The notes: a model not told the origin generated them from the letters alone. A stretch of 64,000 nucleotides of DNA from Mesobacillus maritimus (GCF_019749255.1 NZ_JACWFH010000006.1:62001-126000), one strand, 5' to 3'; positions 24,821 to 34,273 are shown, counted from the stretch's first letter. Program-made: numbers and translations.

Positions 24821-25199
24821 AGGCCCCCTTTTGCTTGAACTCTACAAACGATGAATCTACCTCTATGATAGCCAGTTTTATACTAAAGTCCCAGTATTTT
24901 CTTACACTCTTCTAACCTTTTCTATAAAAATTGCGAGTGATGCTCTTTGAATCTACTTTTTTTTCCGTAAATAGGTACTGACAACACAATCCTGACATTT
25001 TCAGCGGTGCTCTACTCATAACAATCATCCTATTTTGAATCTTCCTGTTTCATCGACTCAAACAAACCAGAACCATCCACTCCATCGTAAGTACCGTGAT
25101 CTATCCATGAAAACGAAGGTTAGGCTCATCCTTAATAAGATGAGCCTGCGTGTTTTTTATATTGGGGGAAGTGAATCCCTTAGTGTGCCAACGATGTCT
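24821..25199. other. Intergenic region with an orphan plus-strand terminator
   Basis: A 379-bp stretch. I see no gene with a ribosome binding site on either strand. It contains a convincing plus-strand terminator at 25122-25158, although no plus-strand gene ends there. A short unannotated transcript or a decayed gene could explain this. Confidence 0.5.
25122..25158 (+). terminator. Orphan rho-independent terminator
   Basis: AGGCTCATC / GATGAGCCT, a perfect 9-bp stem with an 8-nt loop, is followed by GCGTGTTTTTT. Confidence 0.75.
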
Positions 25200-25409
25200 C
25201 TACGAATCTTTTGTTTCTAAAGCGTAAACCAAAGCACCAATGATGATGCCGATTGATAATCCTATTCCAGGTCCAGCAATTTGAAGAAAGGAAAAGTCCA
25301 TCATCATAGCTACTGCACTCAAAAGTGCCCCAGCTAATGCTCCAAAAGTCATTCCATATGCAAGATAGTTTCCTAAGTTCGGCTTCTTTTCTTCTTTTTT
25401 TTCAGACAC
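25200..25409 (-). CDS. Small glycine-rich membrane protein
   Basis: A 69-aa protein. The charged N-terminus MSEKKEEKKPN is followed by two glycine/alanine-rich helices (about 14-35 and 43-62) with GXXXG-like spacing. It starts with GTG behind AAGGGGG. It follows ydjH at a short distance on the same strand and is probably cotranscribed, so it may belong to the same membrane-stress module. I do not recognise a family. Confidence 0.6.
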   Translation of the reverse strand: MSEKKEEKKPNLGNYLAYGMTFGALAGALLSAVAMMMDFSFLQIAGPGIGLSIGIIIGALVYALETKDS

Positions 25410-25442
25410 AACTTCCCCCTTACTACACCTTAGATTGAAATC

Positions 25443-26270
25443 CTAAAACTTCCGTCCACCGCCGCCGATTCCGCCACCACCGCCGGAAATACTACTTCCA
25501 CCGCTGTTGTTGTTTTGTTGAATTTTCTGTTGAGTGACGATGGTATTGTAGTGCTGATCACGTTTTTTCGTAACGGCGAAGGAATTGTCTTGCAGATAGG
25601 TTCGGGCGTTGACAGTTGAACGTCCTCTATTGCCCATCATCATAATGCCAATGACAATCCCCCCAAGCGCAAGCGAAATGAGCAAATAGATTCCTAGTTT
25701 TTCAACCATGCTTAAGCTGGACTCATCCGAAATTCCGTCCTCAGTATAAGCATATCCTGCATCAGAACGATCTCCTGTTTCATACACTGGAGGACCTGAC
25801 GCCATCATGCTCTCGACTTCATCAAGAAAAAATTGCACACTTTCGCGGTAATTTTCATCCCCTAACGGAGGGTAAACGACATCGAGCAATTCTTCGACCC
25901 GACCTGCATCAATATAATCTGTTCCTTTATCTCTTGTAAAAATATAAACTTCCCGTTCTTCCATGTTTAAGAGATACATAACCCCATCGAGCGAGTCTTC
26001 ATAGCCAAACCCATGCTCATCATAAAAATCGAGAGCATAATCGCTTGATGGTTTCCCTTGACTATCATTCGTTGTGACAATTACGATATCCATTTCCGTT
26101 TGCTCGCTTAAAGCAATTGCTTGTGTATTGATGTCCGCTCGTTCTTCTTCTGAAAATAACCCAGCCTCATCATAGACTTTCTCATAAGAAGCGAACACAG
26201 GACCGTTAACCGAAACCAATAGCATGAGCAACAACGGCAGCAGGAGGAAAGATTTTTTCATTTTCACCAT
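25443..26270 (-). CDS. ydjH: TPM-domain membrane protein (YdjH-like)
   Basis: A 275-aa protein: signal peptide or first helix (about 4-28), an extracellular TPM/YgcG domain (about 30-150, VYDEAGLFSEEERADIN, MDIVIVTTNDSQGKPSSDYALDFYDEHGFG), a membrane helix near 190-212 and a Gly/Ser/Asn-rich C-terminus ending GGGGRKF. It is the counterpart of B. subtilis YdjH, a membrane partner that with YdjG helps position PspA. GGAGGG supports ATG 26270; it overlaps the ydjG stop. Confidence 0.8.
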   Translation of the reverse strand: MVKMKKSFLLLPLLLMLLVSVNGPVFASYEKVYDEAGLFSEEERADINTQAIALSEQTEMDIVIVTTNDSQGKPSSDYALDFYDEHGFGYEDSLDGVMYLLNMEEREVYIFTRDKGTDYIDAGRVEELLDVVYPPLGDENYRESVQFFLDEVESMMASGPPVYETGDRSDAGYAYTEDGISDESSLSMVEKLGIYLLISLALGGIVIGIMMMGNRGRSTVNARTYLQDNSFAVTKKRDQHYNTIVTQQKIQQNNNSGGSSISGGGGGIGGGGRKF

Positions 26271-27343
26271 AGAAATTGCCCTCCAATCGCCAACGCCACA
26301 AATGTGGCCGCTGACACGCCACTAAACCATGAAGCCGCTCGCCCTGGGCTAATCGGCAATTTACCGGCAATTTTCCCTGTCTGCCCGTTCATCGCAAACA
26401 TATAGGTTTTCCCTTTAAATTGATACGTGAACATCCATACCGGTAACAGCACATAAGTTGCGCCAACATTCTTCATTTTTATACCAGAGTCCTCGATATT
26501 CACGGTACTATAGCCTCTTACACTTTCCCGCAACAACGAACTCATGTTGTCGCGAATCAACCCAGACACTCTGCCATACACATTGTTTTGGTCCATATCG
26601 TATTTCTCCGCTAAATACCCCGACAAATACGACATCGAAAAGTCCGTCAGGTCCTTGTAATCATACGGCTCAAGAATACTCATTAGGTCATCATCCATTT
26701 TTTTCGAGCCATCGGCAGGAACATCCCGGAAGATCGCGTTTCCTTCACGAAGTACACGATAATACTTTGTTTCTGTATAGCGTGTATCGCCGCTCGTATA
26801 CGTCCGAACCTTTGTTGCAGTCCCACTGATTTTGCCGTCAGAATGACAATCAAATAACCAAAATGGGACATATATACCTGATAATTTCTCAAGCTCTGAG
26901 GTTGAGGTAAACTGTTTCGACAGCAATGGTTTTTTCTTGCACCATTCTACAAACAGTTCCGTCGCTTTTTCACGATTGAATTTAAACGGAATCACTTTTT
27001 CCGGACGATATTCTCCTTCCAATCTTCGCGGAATAATCGTTGGATTATGACAGTAATAACAAAACGTCGCCGCTGTCGTGTCATCTGTCACAATCTCCGC
27101 CCCGCAACTTTGACACGTATACCCCATTGCTTTCTCTTGGAACTCCTGATCTTTCAAGTGATGCTCTTCTAGCACCGCAGAACTTGTTTCTGCCTCTGCT
27201 TGTGCTTTTTCATTTACGATAAAATCAGAAACTTCTTGCTCACTAAATTCACTTAGACAATAATCACAAGTCCAGTTTTGCGATTCCGCCTTAAATGCCA
27301 GTGGACCACCACAATTGATACACTTGTAAACAATCACACCCAT
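26264..27343 (-). CDS. ydjG: Zinc-ribbon membrane protein (YdjG-like)
   Basis: A 359-aa protein with two N-terminal zinc ribbons: CINCGG...CDYC and CQSCGAEI...CYYCHNP. A mixed domain follows (FWLFDCHSDGKISGTAT) and a C-terminal helix (about 330-355). It matches B. subtilis YdjG in layout and operon neighbours. ATG 27343 lies six bases after AGAGGTG; an ATG six bases earlier is too close to it. YdjG/YdjH are reported as membrane anchors for the PspA homologue; no pspA gene is in this window. Confidence 0.8.
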   Translation of the reverse strand: MGVIVYKCINCGGPLAFKAESQNWTCDYCLSEFSEQEVSDFIVNEKAQAEAETSSAVLEEHHLKDQEFQEKAMGYTCQSCGAEIVTDDTTAATFCYYCHNPTIIPRRLEGEYRPEKVIPFKFNREKATELFVEWCKKKPLLSKQFTSTSELEKLSGIYVPFWLFDCHSDGKISGTATKVRTYTSGDTRYTETKYYRVLREGNAIFRDVPADGSKKMDDDLMSILEPYDYKDLTDFSMSYLSGYLAEKYDMDQNNVYGRVSGLIRDNMSSLLRESVRGYSTVNIEDSGIKMKNVGATYVLLPVWMFTYQFKGKTYMFAMNGQTGKIAGKLPISPGRAASWFSGVSAATFVALAIGGQFLW

Positions 27344-27365
27344 GTCCATTCACCTCTTAATCCTC

Positions 27366-28664
27366 CTAAAATTTGCTTCCGCATTCAGGACAGAACTTCA
27401 TGTTTACACCGGCAGGAGGGGTGAACCCGCACTGGCCACAAGAAAGTGCCTCAGGCTTTTTATTTCCGCACTCGGAGCAGAACTTACCGCTGTTTTCATT
27501 GCCACATTCACAAGTCCAGCTGTCATTTTGTGGCTTAGCACCCCCGCATTCTGAGCAGAACTTGCCTTCATTGGTATGGCCACAAGAACATTGCCAAGCA
27601 TCAGCATTGTTTTTAACTGTCTGGGCTGGTTGATTTTGCTGAGTTTGTTGTGCTTGTTGATTTTGCTGCATTTGATAGCGATTCGTTTCCGAAGCACTTT
27701 GAGCAAAACCACCCGCTCCCTGCATGCCCATTCCCATGCCAACAAACCCATTCATCGCGCCACCTTCATTTGAACCAGCAGCTTCTAGACCGCGCGCAAT
27801 TGAACCTTGAACATAGCCTTCTCGCACAGTTGGGTCCTGTAGCATCGCCCCTTGGTTTCGCATATTGATTAGCTTTTGCGATTGTTCATCATAGGTAATG
27901 CTGTTGATGCCGACCGATTCTACCTGCATGCCGCGCATTCGTGTCCAATCTTCATCTAATACATTCGCCATGTATTTTGCGAGTTCCATCCCGCGTGAAG
28001 CAACAAACGAAATGCGAATGCCATCACCGGACATTTGGTTGATTGCCGTTTGCAATGCATTCATGAACTCAGACAAATATTGAGCATTGATTTCCTGAAT
28101 TTCTACGATACTCTTATTTCTTGGAATCGCTTCTTCAAAAAACTTCAATGGGTCAACAATCTTAATCGAATACGATCCATGCGCTCGTAAAAACAACTCC
28201 GCATTATAAAAGTTATCAAAATAATTAATCGGATTCCGAGTCCCAAATTTGATTCCCTTAATTTCTTGTAAATTAATAAAATACGCTTTTTGAGAAGAAG
28301 ATGGCACACCGCCAAATTTAATTCGATTAAACGTCTCTTTAACCGCTTCATCTAATTGCCCATTAAAAAGCGAAGGCATCGACGAATTGACCACTTGGTA
28401 GTACCCTTCTTCAGCGGTATAATCAATAATTTTCCCGCCATCGACTAACAACATAAATTGGTTTGGGTGGACATGGATAATCGAACCGTTTGAAATCGTT
28501 GTATCCGTTCCCTTTTTATTACCATTTCGTTTATCCTTAGCGCGAACCTTCACCCCAACAGACATTACCGTACTATCACTCATGTTTTGCGGTTCGATAA
28601 CTTCCAACCATTGATCCGCAAAACCTCCACGAACAGCATCTACCGCAGCTTTAATAATTCCCAT
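27366..28664 (-). CDS. ydjI: SPFH-domain protein with C-terminal zinc ribbons (YdjI-like)
   Basis: A 432-aa protein. The N-terminal SPFH-like domain (about 20-290) is followed by a Gly/Met-rich then Gln/Asn-rich linker (about 305-350). At the end are three cysteine motifs: CSCGHTNEGKFCSECGG, CECGNENSGKFCSECG and CGQCGFTPP...FCPECGSKF. It corresponds to B. subtilis YdjI but carries more zinc ribbons. It is first in the ydjI-ydjG-ydjH unit, whereas in B. subtilis it is last and pspA is first. An ECF-type promoter candidate lies upstream. Probable role: membrane-stress scaffold at the cytoplasmic face. Confidence 0.8.
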   Translation of the reverse strand: MGIIKAAVDAVRGGFADQWLEVIEPQNMSDSTVMSVGVKVRAKDKRNGNKKGTDTTISNGSIIHVHPNQFMLLVDGGKIIDYTAEEGYYQVVNSSMPSLFNGQLDEAVKETFNRIKFGGVPSSSQKAYFINLQEIKGIKFGTRNPINYFDNFYNAELFLRAHGSYSIKIVDPLKFFEEAIPRNKSIVEIQEINAQYLSEFMNALQTAINQMSGDGIRISFVASRGMELAKYMANVLDEDWTRMRGMQVESVGINSITYDEQSQKLINMRNQGAMLQDPTVREGYVQGSIARGLEAAGSNEGGAMNGFVGMGMGMQGAGGFAQSASETNRYQMQQNQQAQQTQQNQPAQTVKNNADAWQCSCGHTNEGKFCSECGGAKPQNDSWTCECGNENSGKFCSECGNKKPEALSCGQCGFTPPAGVNMKFCPECGSKF

Positions 28665-28701
28665 TACAATCTCCCCCTCATATCTTTTCTTTTATATGTT
28701 C

Positions 28702-28728
28702 TACTGTTTAAATGAAGAAAAGGTTTCA
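28702..28728 (-). promoter_or_regulatory. ECF sigma (sigma-W-like) promoter candidate of ydjI
   Basis: On the minus strand TGAAAC (28723-28728) stands 16-17 bases before CAGTA (28702-28706). The sigma-W consensus is TGAAAC-N16-CGTA. The -35 is perfect and the -10 is off by one base. The B. subtilis pspA-ydjGHI operon is sigma-W dependent, which raises the plausibility. Confidence 0.45.
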
Positions 28729-28913
28729 ATCTCCTTCAGTATAACATGATGGTTTAGAAAATAATGGCAATGTAACAAAAGCAAATCGTCAAGCAAAATT
28801 CTCTGTACAGGAAGGATTTTATGAAAATAAAATATATTTGATGGCCTTTAAATTTAATCAACGCGAGGTGTATGTTAGAATAATAAGAATAGTAAAAATT
28901 ACTGGGGGAGAGA

Positions 28914-29339
28914 ATGAGAACTTTTTTAAAAGTTAATATGATAAGTATTATGTACGCGCTTATGCTTTTGATCCCTATTGAACTAGTAATAAATGTTTCG
29001 CGGATTGGTCGAATAACGGGATGGAATTTGAATGTTGTTTGGAAGTTGGTAGGTATGAGTGCTTTCGTTTCTTTTATCCTTCTTTCTTCTATCAATTTCT
29101 ATTTAACAAAAAAGTGGCTAAACAAACGTAAATCATCTTTTTGGTCGTTACTACTGTGGCTACCTTATCACATTCTTTTTATTTTTATTATTGCCTCTTT
29201 ATTTCCTGTAACGAATCCAGCGGATGAAGGCGGTCCTGGCGACGGGCTCATCATTTTAGGCCTTTTATTCATTTATCCTTTCTTCGTTTTCGTGCTCAAT
29301 GCTTTTAGCTTCTATTCAAGTGCTCCAGATAATAAATAG
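28914..29339 (+). CDS. Membrane protein of unknown function
   Basis: A 141-aa protein with four membrane helices (about 8-28, 42-62, 75-98, 110-132) and a loop with NPADEGGPGDG before the last helix. ATG after TGGGGGAGAG. I do not recognise the family, and neither the ydj genes nor trmL give a functional clue. Confidence 0.65.
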   Translation: MRTFLKVNMISIMYALMLLIPIELVINVSRIGRITGWNLNVVWKLVGMSAFVSFILLSSINFYLTKKWLNKRKSSFWSLLLWLPYHILFIFIIASLFPVTNPADEGGPGDGLIILGLLFIYPFFVFVLNAFSFYSSAPDNK

Positions 29340-29441
29340 CAATTTCATTCCGATAACATCGTGCACTTAAAACACAGTGCTTCTCTTCACAATCTTTATG
29401 CTATAATTTGGATGGTAAAATAAAGATAGAGGTGACCATTC

Positions 29442-29912
29442 TTGGCAATACATGTTGTTCTATATCAACCAGATATCCCATCTAATACTGGAAATATTGC
29501 ACTGACTTGTGCCGCAACGGATACGGCCTTGCATTTAATTCGACCACTTGGCTTCTCAACCGATGAAGAAATGTTAAAAAAAGCAGGGATTGATTTCTGG
29601 GATTCCGTCAACATTACCTATTATGATTCATTAGATGATTTCTTCGAAAAGAATCAAGGTGAGTTTTACTATATTGAGACGTTTGGTGAAAAAACACATT
29701 CATCCTTTGATTTCAGCGATGTATCTAAGGACCATTATTTTATGTTTGGCAAAGAAACAACCGGTTTACCAATGGATTTACTTGAAGAAAATAAAGACCA
29801 TTTTTTGCGAATTCCAATGAGTGAACATGTTCGTTCTCTCAACCTGTCAAGTACAGCTGCAATTTTGGTGTACGAAGCGTTGCGCCAGCAAGGATTTCCG
29901 AATTTAAAATAA
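29442..29912 (+). CDS. trmL: tRNA (cytidine(34)-2'-O)-methyltransferase TrmL
   Basis: A 156-aa SPOUT methyltransferase. HVVLYQPDIPSNTGNIALTCAATD, FGKETTGLP and IPMSEHVRSLNLSSTAAILVYEALRQ are the motifs of the TrmL/CspR family, including the trefoil knot that binds AdoMet. It 2'-O-methylates the wobble base of tRNA-Leu. It starts at TTG behind AGAGGTGA; TATAAT at 29402-29407 is a likely -10. Length is standard. Single gene. Confidence 0.95.
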   Translation: MAIHVVLYQPDIPSNTGNIALTCAATDTALHLIRPLGFSTDEEMLKKAGIDFWDSVNITYYDSLDDFFEKNQGEFYYIETFGEKTHSSFDFSDVSKDHYFMFGKETTGLPMDLLEENKDHFLRIPMSEHVRSLNLSSTAAILVYEALRQQGFPNLK

Positions 29913-30050
29913 AGTGTTAGTTGCTTGAATCCTATATTAAACAGCTATTCATTGGGTTCTAACCTTCCTTTGCTTGCTCTTTTCTCATTATTATTGTTTT
30001 GAATGAGCTCACATGCTTTTTAAGAGCAACCATTTCAGAAAAAACCTAAT

Positions 30051-30082
30051 AAAAAAAATCTTCCGCCTTGGAAGATTTTTTT
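30051..30082. terminator. Bidirectional terminator between trmL and the VOC gene
   Basis: AAAAAAATCTTCC / GGAAGATTTTTTT with a 5-nt loop, a perfect 13-bp stem with T runs in both directions. Confidence 0.9.
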
Positions 30083-30152
30083 GCTTCTATAAAGTTTGGT
30101 CTATCCGAGAACCGCCTTTCTTCAAACGTCATGGCTATGGTCCTTCATGAAA

Positions 30153-30536
30153 CTACTTCTGAATGATTTGAATAAGGTTTCCACAAGTATCATCAAAGAC
30201 AGCTATCGAAAAATGGCCCATATTTGTTGGTTTCATCGTAAACCTCACGCCTTTTTCCACCAATCGGTTATACTCCTTATCGATATCTTCCACCCCAAAC
30301 ATGGTTGCAGGGATACCGTCAGAAAAGATTTTCTTTTGATATTCTTTTGCAGCAGGATGTACGTTGGGTTCTAGTAATAACTCAGTACCGTCTTGAGCAT
30401 TAGGAGAAACCAGCGTAATCCACCGATATTCACCAGCAGGGACATCCTCCTTTTTTATAAATCCTAATGTTTCAGTATAAAATGCCAATGCCTTTTCTTG
30501 ATCTTCTACAAACAAACTGGTAACAATGATATTCAA
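30153..30536 (-). CDS. VOC-family (glyoxalase/bleomycin resistance-like) protein
   Basis: A 127-aa protein with the paired beta-alpha-beta-beta-beta modules of the vicinal oxygen chelate fold: VTSLFVEDQEKALAFYTETLGF at the start, and GVRFTMKPTNMG with VFDDTCGNLIQIIQK at the end. It is similar to the PhnB/YraH-like group in Bacillus. It starts with TTG behind TAGGAGG. The ligand is unknown. Confidence 0.82.
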   Translation of the reverse strand: MNIIVTSLFVEDQEKALAFYTETLGFIKKEDVPAGEYRWITLVSPNAQDGTELLLEPNVHPAAKEYQKKIFSDGIPATMFGVEDIDKEYNRLVEKGVRFTMKPTNMGHFSIAVFDDTCGNLIQIIQK

Positions 30537-30700
30537 CTTATTTCCTCCTATGAACTATGAATAAGGCTCGGTGCAAGGTTGGCTGTATTTAATCCAATTT
30601 TCACCTCGTATTAGTTTTAACACAAAGAAAGTTCACCAAACCTACTCTATATTCTACACTTTTTAAAAAATCTAGGACAGGAACCTGTCCCTCTGTCTCA

Positions 30701-31189
30701 CTAGATATGAAGATTAGCGTTCTTCTTTGTTTTTTTCCTTATATCATATTTATCTCCGACTTTTTTGATGATGGGTGTCCCAATAATCGTTGGTAATAAC
30801 CAAAAAACGAGGGACGGGATGTCTTTAAAAGCAGGCACATTTTGTTGATTGACAACAATAAACGCTGTTACCATGGCGATATAAGACCCACCCATTCCGG
30901 CAATATGTTTGACCATCCAGTTTTTCCGTTTTCTTTTATAAGCGATATAGCCCATTAAAGCAAAGAGAAAGCTAAAAATAGCAATATAAAAGAGATAACT
31001 GCTAACCTCCCAATTGAGGATGGCCATCACAATCGCCGAAATACAAACTGCTGTGACGAGCCAAAAATAAATTTTCCCTGTGGTTGTATGGCGGCCTCGT
31101 TTTTTCGGAGCGAACATCGCGACTAATCCAATGCCAAGGGCAAGATAGCCTGCAACGATATGCACAATGAGCATGGTTGTATCTAACAT
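30701..31189 (-). CDS. DUF2306-like membrane protein
   Basis: A 162-aa protein with five predicted helices. The N-terminal HIVAGYLALGIGLVAMFAPKKRGRHTTTGKIYFW is typical of DUF2306 proteins, whose His residues in the first helices and after the basic loop are conserved. Function unknown; integral cytoplasmic membrane. Confidence 0.7.
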   Translation of the reverse strand: MLDTTMLIVHIVAGYLALGIGLVAMFAPKKRGRHTTTGKIYFWLVTAVCISAIVMAILNWEVSSYLFYIAIFSFLFALMGYIAYKRKRKNWMVKHIAGMGGSYIAMVTAFIVVNQQNVPAFKDIPSLVFWLLPTIIGTPIIKKVGDKYDIRKKTKKNANLHI

Positions 31190-31390
31190 TCATCTTCACA
31201 CTCTCTTTACAATTTATCCTTCAATTAAACCAGGGCATTTCCCTTAAAGATACACTCTTTTTTATGTCTTTTTTCCAATACCTCAGACTAAATGGCACTC
31301 AAGATAGATCTATTGTCTTATCCTTCTCCCCTATTTACACAAATAAGCTGTGACATATTTAAAATGGACATATATTTCTAGACTACGAAT

Positions 31391-31410
31391 AAAAAAGGGG
31401 GGTTCCCCTA
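31391..31410 (-). terminator. Terminator of the DUF7010-like gene
   Basis: A short GC-rich AGGGG/CCCCT stem is followed on the minus strand by TTTTTT, 38 bases past the stop. Confidence 0.55.
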
Positions 31411-31447
31411 CCCCATTTACACTACCACTCTTTCGATTTCCTTTCAC

Positions 31448-32014
31448 TTATGTCGACAAAGTATTTTGTATTGGTGTATCTTTTTTTAGTTCCTTCAATA
31501 TGAAGAAAACTGCCATACCGTAAATAAGAAAGATTGCTAGTGGTACCAGTGTAAACGCTTGATCCACAACCCAACCGCCTATGAACAAAGAGGCAAGACA
31601 AGTCGCAAATGTAACAAATAAATAGGCTTTGCTTTTATAGATCCACATATACGGAAGAAAATGAGATCCTCCGAGTAATCCAATGGTAAATGGAAGATAT
31701 TGCGGGATATTTTGATAAACAAGAATAAAGACCGGAATAAAGAAAGCCTGCGGAAAGGCAACCACTCCACCTAAAGTACCTAATGGATTATTCGTACTTA
31801 ATAGATTTACCCCGAGGAGTTTACCGAGTAATAACCCGAATGGAAAGATGACCGCTAGCCCAAAAATCCATACTAAATAAACGATGTCCATAGGCAACAA
31901 AAACGGAAGAAACGTAAAGATAAGAAACACCATTGATCCCGAAAGTAAAATCGGATAGCCTTTTTTTGATTCTGATATGATCTCAGATTGTAAGTCTCCA
32001 AGAGTTTTCGTCAT
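31448..32014 (-). CDS. DUF7010-like membrane protein
   Basis: A 188-aa protein with about six helices. LQSEIISESKKGYPILLSGSMVFL at the start and NPLGTLGGVVAFPQAFFIPVFI in the middle fit a family of uncharacterised Bacillus membrane proteins (DUF7010). Starts behind AGGGGGTG. No known function. Confidence 0.6.
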   Translation of the reverse strand: MTKTLGDLQSEIISESKKGYPILLSGSMVFLIFTFLPFLLPMDIVYLVWIFGLAVIFPFGLLLGKLLGVNLLSTNNPLGTLGGVVAFPQAFFIPVFILVYQNIPQYLPFTIGLLGGSHFLPYMWIYKSKAYLFVTFATCLASLFIGGWVVDQAFTLVPLAIFLIYGMAVFFILKELKKDTPIQNTLST

Positions 32015-32193
32015 GGCTACACCCCCTGGTTTGCAACGTTTTCAAACTACTCTTACTATAGCAAGTTCTTTCACTAATTTCCATTATTTTCTATATAAAC
32101 AAAAAAATAGGGATACTAAGAAGCATAGGTTGCATCCCATGTTATAATAATTATTAAAATATTCTGTATACAAAAAATAACAAGGGGGAAACA

Positions 32194-33651
32194 ATGACTA
32201 CCCAGCAAAGTCAAATTTGTCAGATGTCTGGCTCAGAACAAGCTCATTTCATTAAAAAGAAGCAACTTTCTCCAGTTGAGGTGATGGACGCTGTTTTTGA
32301 TCGGATTCATTCTTTAAACCCTACCTTAAATGCATTTTGCGTTCTTGATGAAGAAAACGCCAGAAAATCAGCGAAACAGGCTGAAAAAGCTGTAATGTCA
32401 GGTGATGAGCTACCACCGCTCCACGGTGTTCCAATTGGGATTAAGGATTTGGTGCCAACGAAAGGGATTCGGACAACATTTGGTTCAAAAATCTATGAAC
32501 ATTACATACCTGATGAGGACGATGTATGCGTTGCAAGATTGAAGGACGCAGGAGGAATTATCATCGGAAAAACAAATATCCCTGAGTTAGGCTATCAATG
32601 TATAACGGATAATCCTCTATTCGGATTAACGAGAAACCCTTGGGATTTAGGAAAGACTCCTGGTGGTTCAAGCGGCGGCTCTGCAGTGGCGGTTGCTACT
32701 GGAATGACTTCGCTCACAATCGGGAATGATGGTGGAGGATCACTCAGAATCCCTACTAGTTTCTGCGGTCTTTATGGAATAAAGCCATCATTTGGTCGAG
32801 TACCATTGTATCCTGGCTGTCGGAATCCAAAATATCCAGGCGCAAGCAGCTGGGAAACACTAGAAAGTAACGGGCCCATTACAAAAACGGTGGAAGACAG
32901 TGCTTTAATGTTATCCATCATCAAAGGTCCTTATCACATGGATCGACATAGTTTACCGAATGATGGAATGAACTATATGGAACAAATAAAAAATACTGAT
33001 TTAAAGGGATTAAAAATCGCTTACAGTCCGGACTGGGGGTATGTTACGGTTGATCCTGCTGTCCGTAAAATCACTGAAAAAGCCGTAAAAGTCTTTGAAC
33101 AGCTTGGGTGCGAGATTGAAATCGCCCATCCTGGTTTCACTGATCCCCTCCCCGCGTTTGGCGCAATTATCGCACGCGATAGTGATTTGACAGGGTTAAG
33201 AAAACTTGCGGAACAATATGGTGAAGAAATGGATCCTAGTTTACTAGCATTTATCCAGAAGAAATGGAGTGCCGAGGAACTTACGGATGCTGCCTTTGTA
33301 AGGCAAGAAGTCAATATAAAAATGAGAACCTTTATGGAGAAGTATGATTTGGTCATTACTCCAACCTCAGCGGTACCACCTTTTGAAGTTGGCATAAATG
33401 GACCAAATCGAATAAACGGACAAAAGGTCTCTCGTTCTCACTGGTTATCCTTTACTGCTCCTTTCAATATGACGGGACAACCTGCTGCAAACGTACCAGC
33501 TGGTTGGACGGATGATGGACTTCCTGTCGGTCTACAAATCATCGGCCGCCATTTAGATGATTCATTAGTTTTACGGGCCTCAACTGCCTTTGAAGAAGCC
33601 AACCCATGGAGAAACCACCTGCCTAAATTGGTTGCGGAAGTGGGATTCTAG
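32194..33651 (+). CDS. Amidase-signature hydrolase
   Basis: A 485-aa amidase. Triad Lys84 (GIKD), Ser159 (GGSSGGS) and Ser183 in GNDGGGSLRIP. The usual GTD is GND, seen in several bacterial aryl/alkyl-amidase branches. The C-terminal NMTGQPAANVPAGWTDDGLPVGLQIIG is typical. No signal peptide, so cytoplasmic. It is a stand-alone gene, behind AAGGGGGAA and ATG. Substrate unknown; one of three amidases in the window. Confidence 0.88.
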   Translation: MTTQQSQICQMSGSEQAHFIKKKQLSPVEVMDAVFDRIHSLNPTLNAFCVLDEENARKSAKQAEKAVMSGDELPPLHGVPIGIKDLVPTKGIRTTFGSKIYEHYIPDEDDVCVARLKDAGGIIIGKTNIPELGYQCITDNPLFGLTRNPWDLGKTPGGSSGGSAVAVATGMTSLTIGNDGGGSLRIPTSFCGLYGIKPSFGRVPLYPGCRNPKYPGASSWETLESNGPITKTVEDSALMLSIIKGPYHMDRHSLPNDGMNYMEQIKNTDLKGLKIAYSPDWGYVTVDPAVRKITEKAVKVFEQLGCEIEIAHPGFTDPLPAFGAIIARDSDLTGLRKLAEQYGEEMDPSLLAFIQKKWSAEELTDAAFVRQEVNIKMRTFMEKYDLVITPTSAVPPFEVGINGPNRINGQKVSRSHWLSFTAPFNMTGQPAANVPAGWTDDGLPVGLQIIGRHLDDSLVLRASTAFEEANPWRNHLPKLVAEVGF

Positions 33652-33791
33652 CACCTATTTACGAAGTGGGACTCAGTAAATGATCAACAATGATTGCGTT
33701 AGTACGTACAGTCTCTAGCATGTTCACTAGAATTAAACTAAGTGTTTGTATATTTGTAAATATTAAACAAGAATGAAGAGGAGGCAAAAAA

Positions 33792-34163
33792 ATGAAGTTA
33801 GGTGCGTTTTCAGTTAGTTTAAATGTAAAAGATATTAACGTTTCGAAATCTTTTTACGAAAACTTAGGTTTTCAACAATTGGGTGGTGACATTACTCAAA
33901 ATTGGCTGATTATGAAGAATGAAGATTGCATTATTGGATTGTTCCAAGGAATGTTTGAAAAGAACATCCTGACTTTTAATCCTGGATGGAACCAAAATGC
34001 CGAAAACGTGGAACCATTTACTGATGTTCGTGACCTTCAAAAACAGCTGAAAGAAAAAGGAATCAATCTATTGACTGAGGCAGATCAATCAACTGAGGGA
34101 CCAGCATACATAACCATTGAAGACCCAGATGGAAATCAGATTTTAATTGATCAACATCGATAA
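33792..34163 (+). CDS. VOC-family protein
   Basis: A 123-aa VOC-fold protein (FSVSLNVKDINVSKSFYENLGF; later PAYITIEDPDGNQILIDQH). The Glu/His-type metal ligands are partly visible, but a reaction cannot be assigned. ATG behind AGAGGAGG. Followed by a plus-strand terminator. Confidence 0.82.
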   Translation: MKLGAFSVSLNVKDINVSKSFYENLGFQQLGGDITQNWLIMKNEDCIIGLFQGMFEKNILTFNPGWNQNAENVEPFTDVRDLQKQLKEKGINLLTEADQSTEGPAYITIEDPDGNQILIDQHR

Positions 34164-34213
34164 TGATTAGGTTTTTTCTGATGATTCTTCTTACAACTTA
34201 AGATTTCGTACAT

Positions 34214-34262
34214 AAAAAAGGTACCTAACTCCAGATGAGTATCTCATCTAGGGTCAGGTACG
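34214..34262 (-). terminator. Terminator of the minus-strand VOC gene
   Basis: A long imperfect hairpin (about 34220-34239 with 34243-34261, several wobble pairs) is followed on the minus strand by TTTTTT. Confidence 0.65.
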
Positions 34263-34273
34263 AAAAATTCTTT

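Noticed and set aside
25035-25220. 61-codon plus-strand frame
   Set aside because: It runs through a terminator hairpin, has no ribosome binding site and overlaps the end of a better minus-strand gene.
26264-28664. Long antisense frames over the ydj genes
   Set aside because: They mirror codon bias of well-supported minus-strand genes and have no ribosome binding sites.
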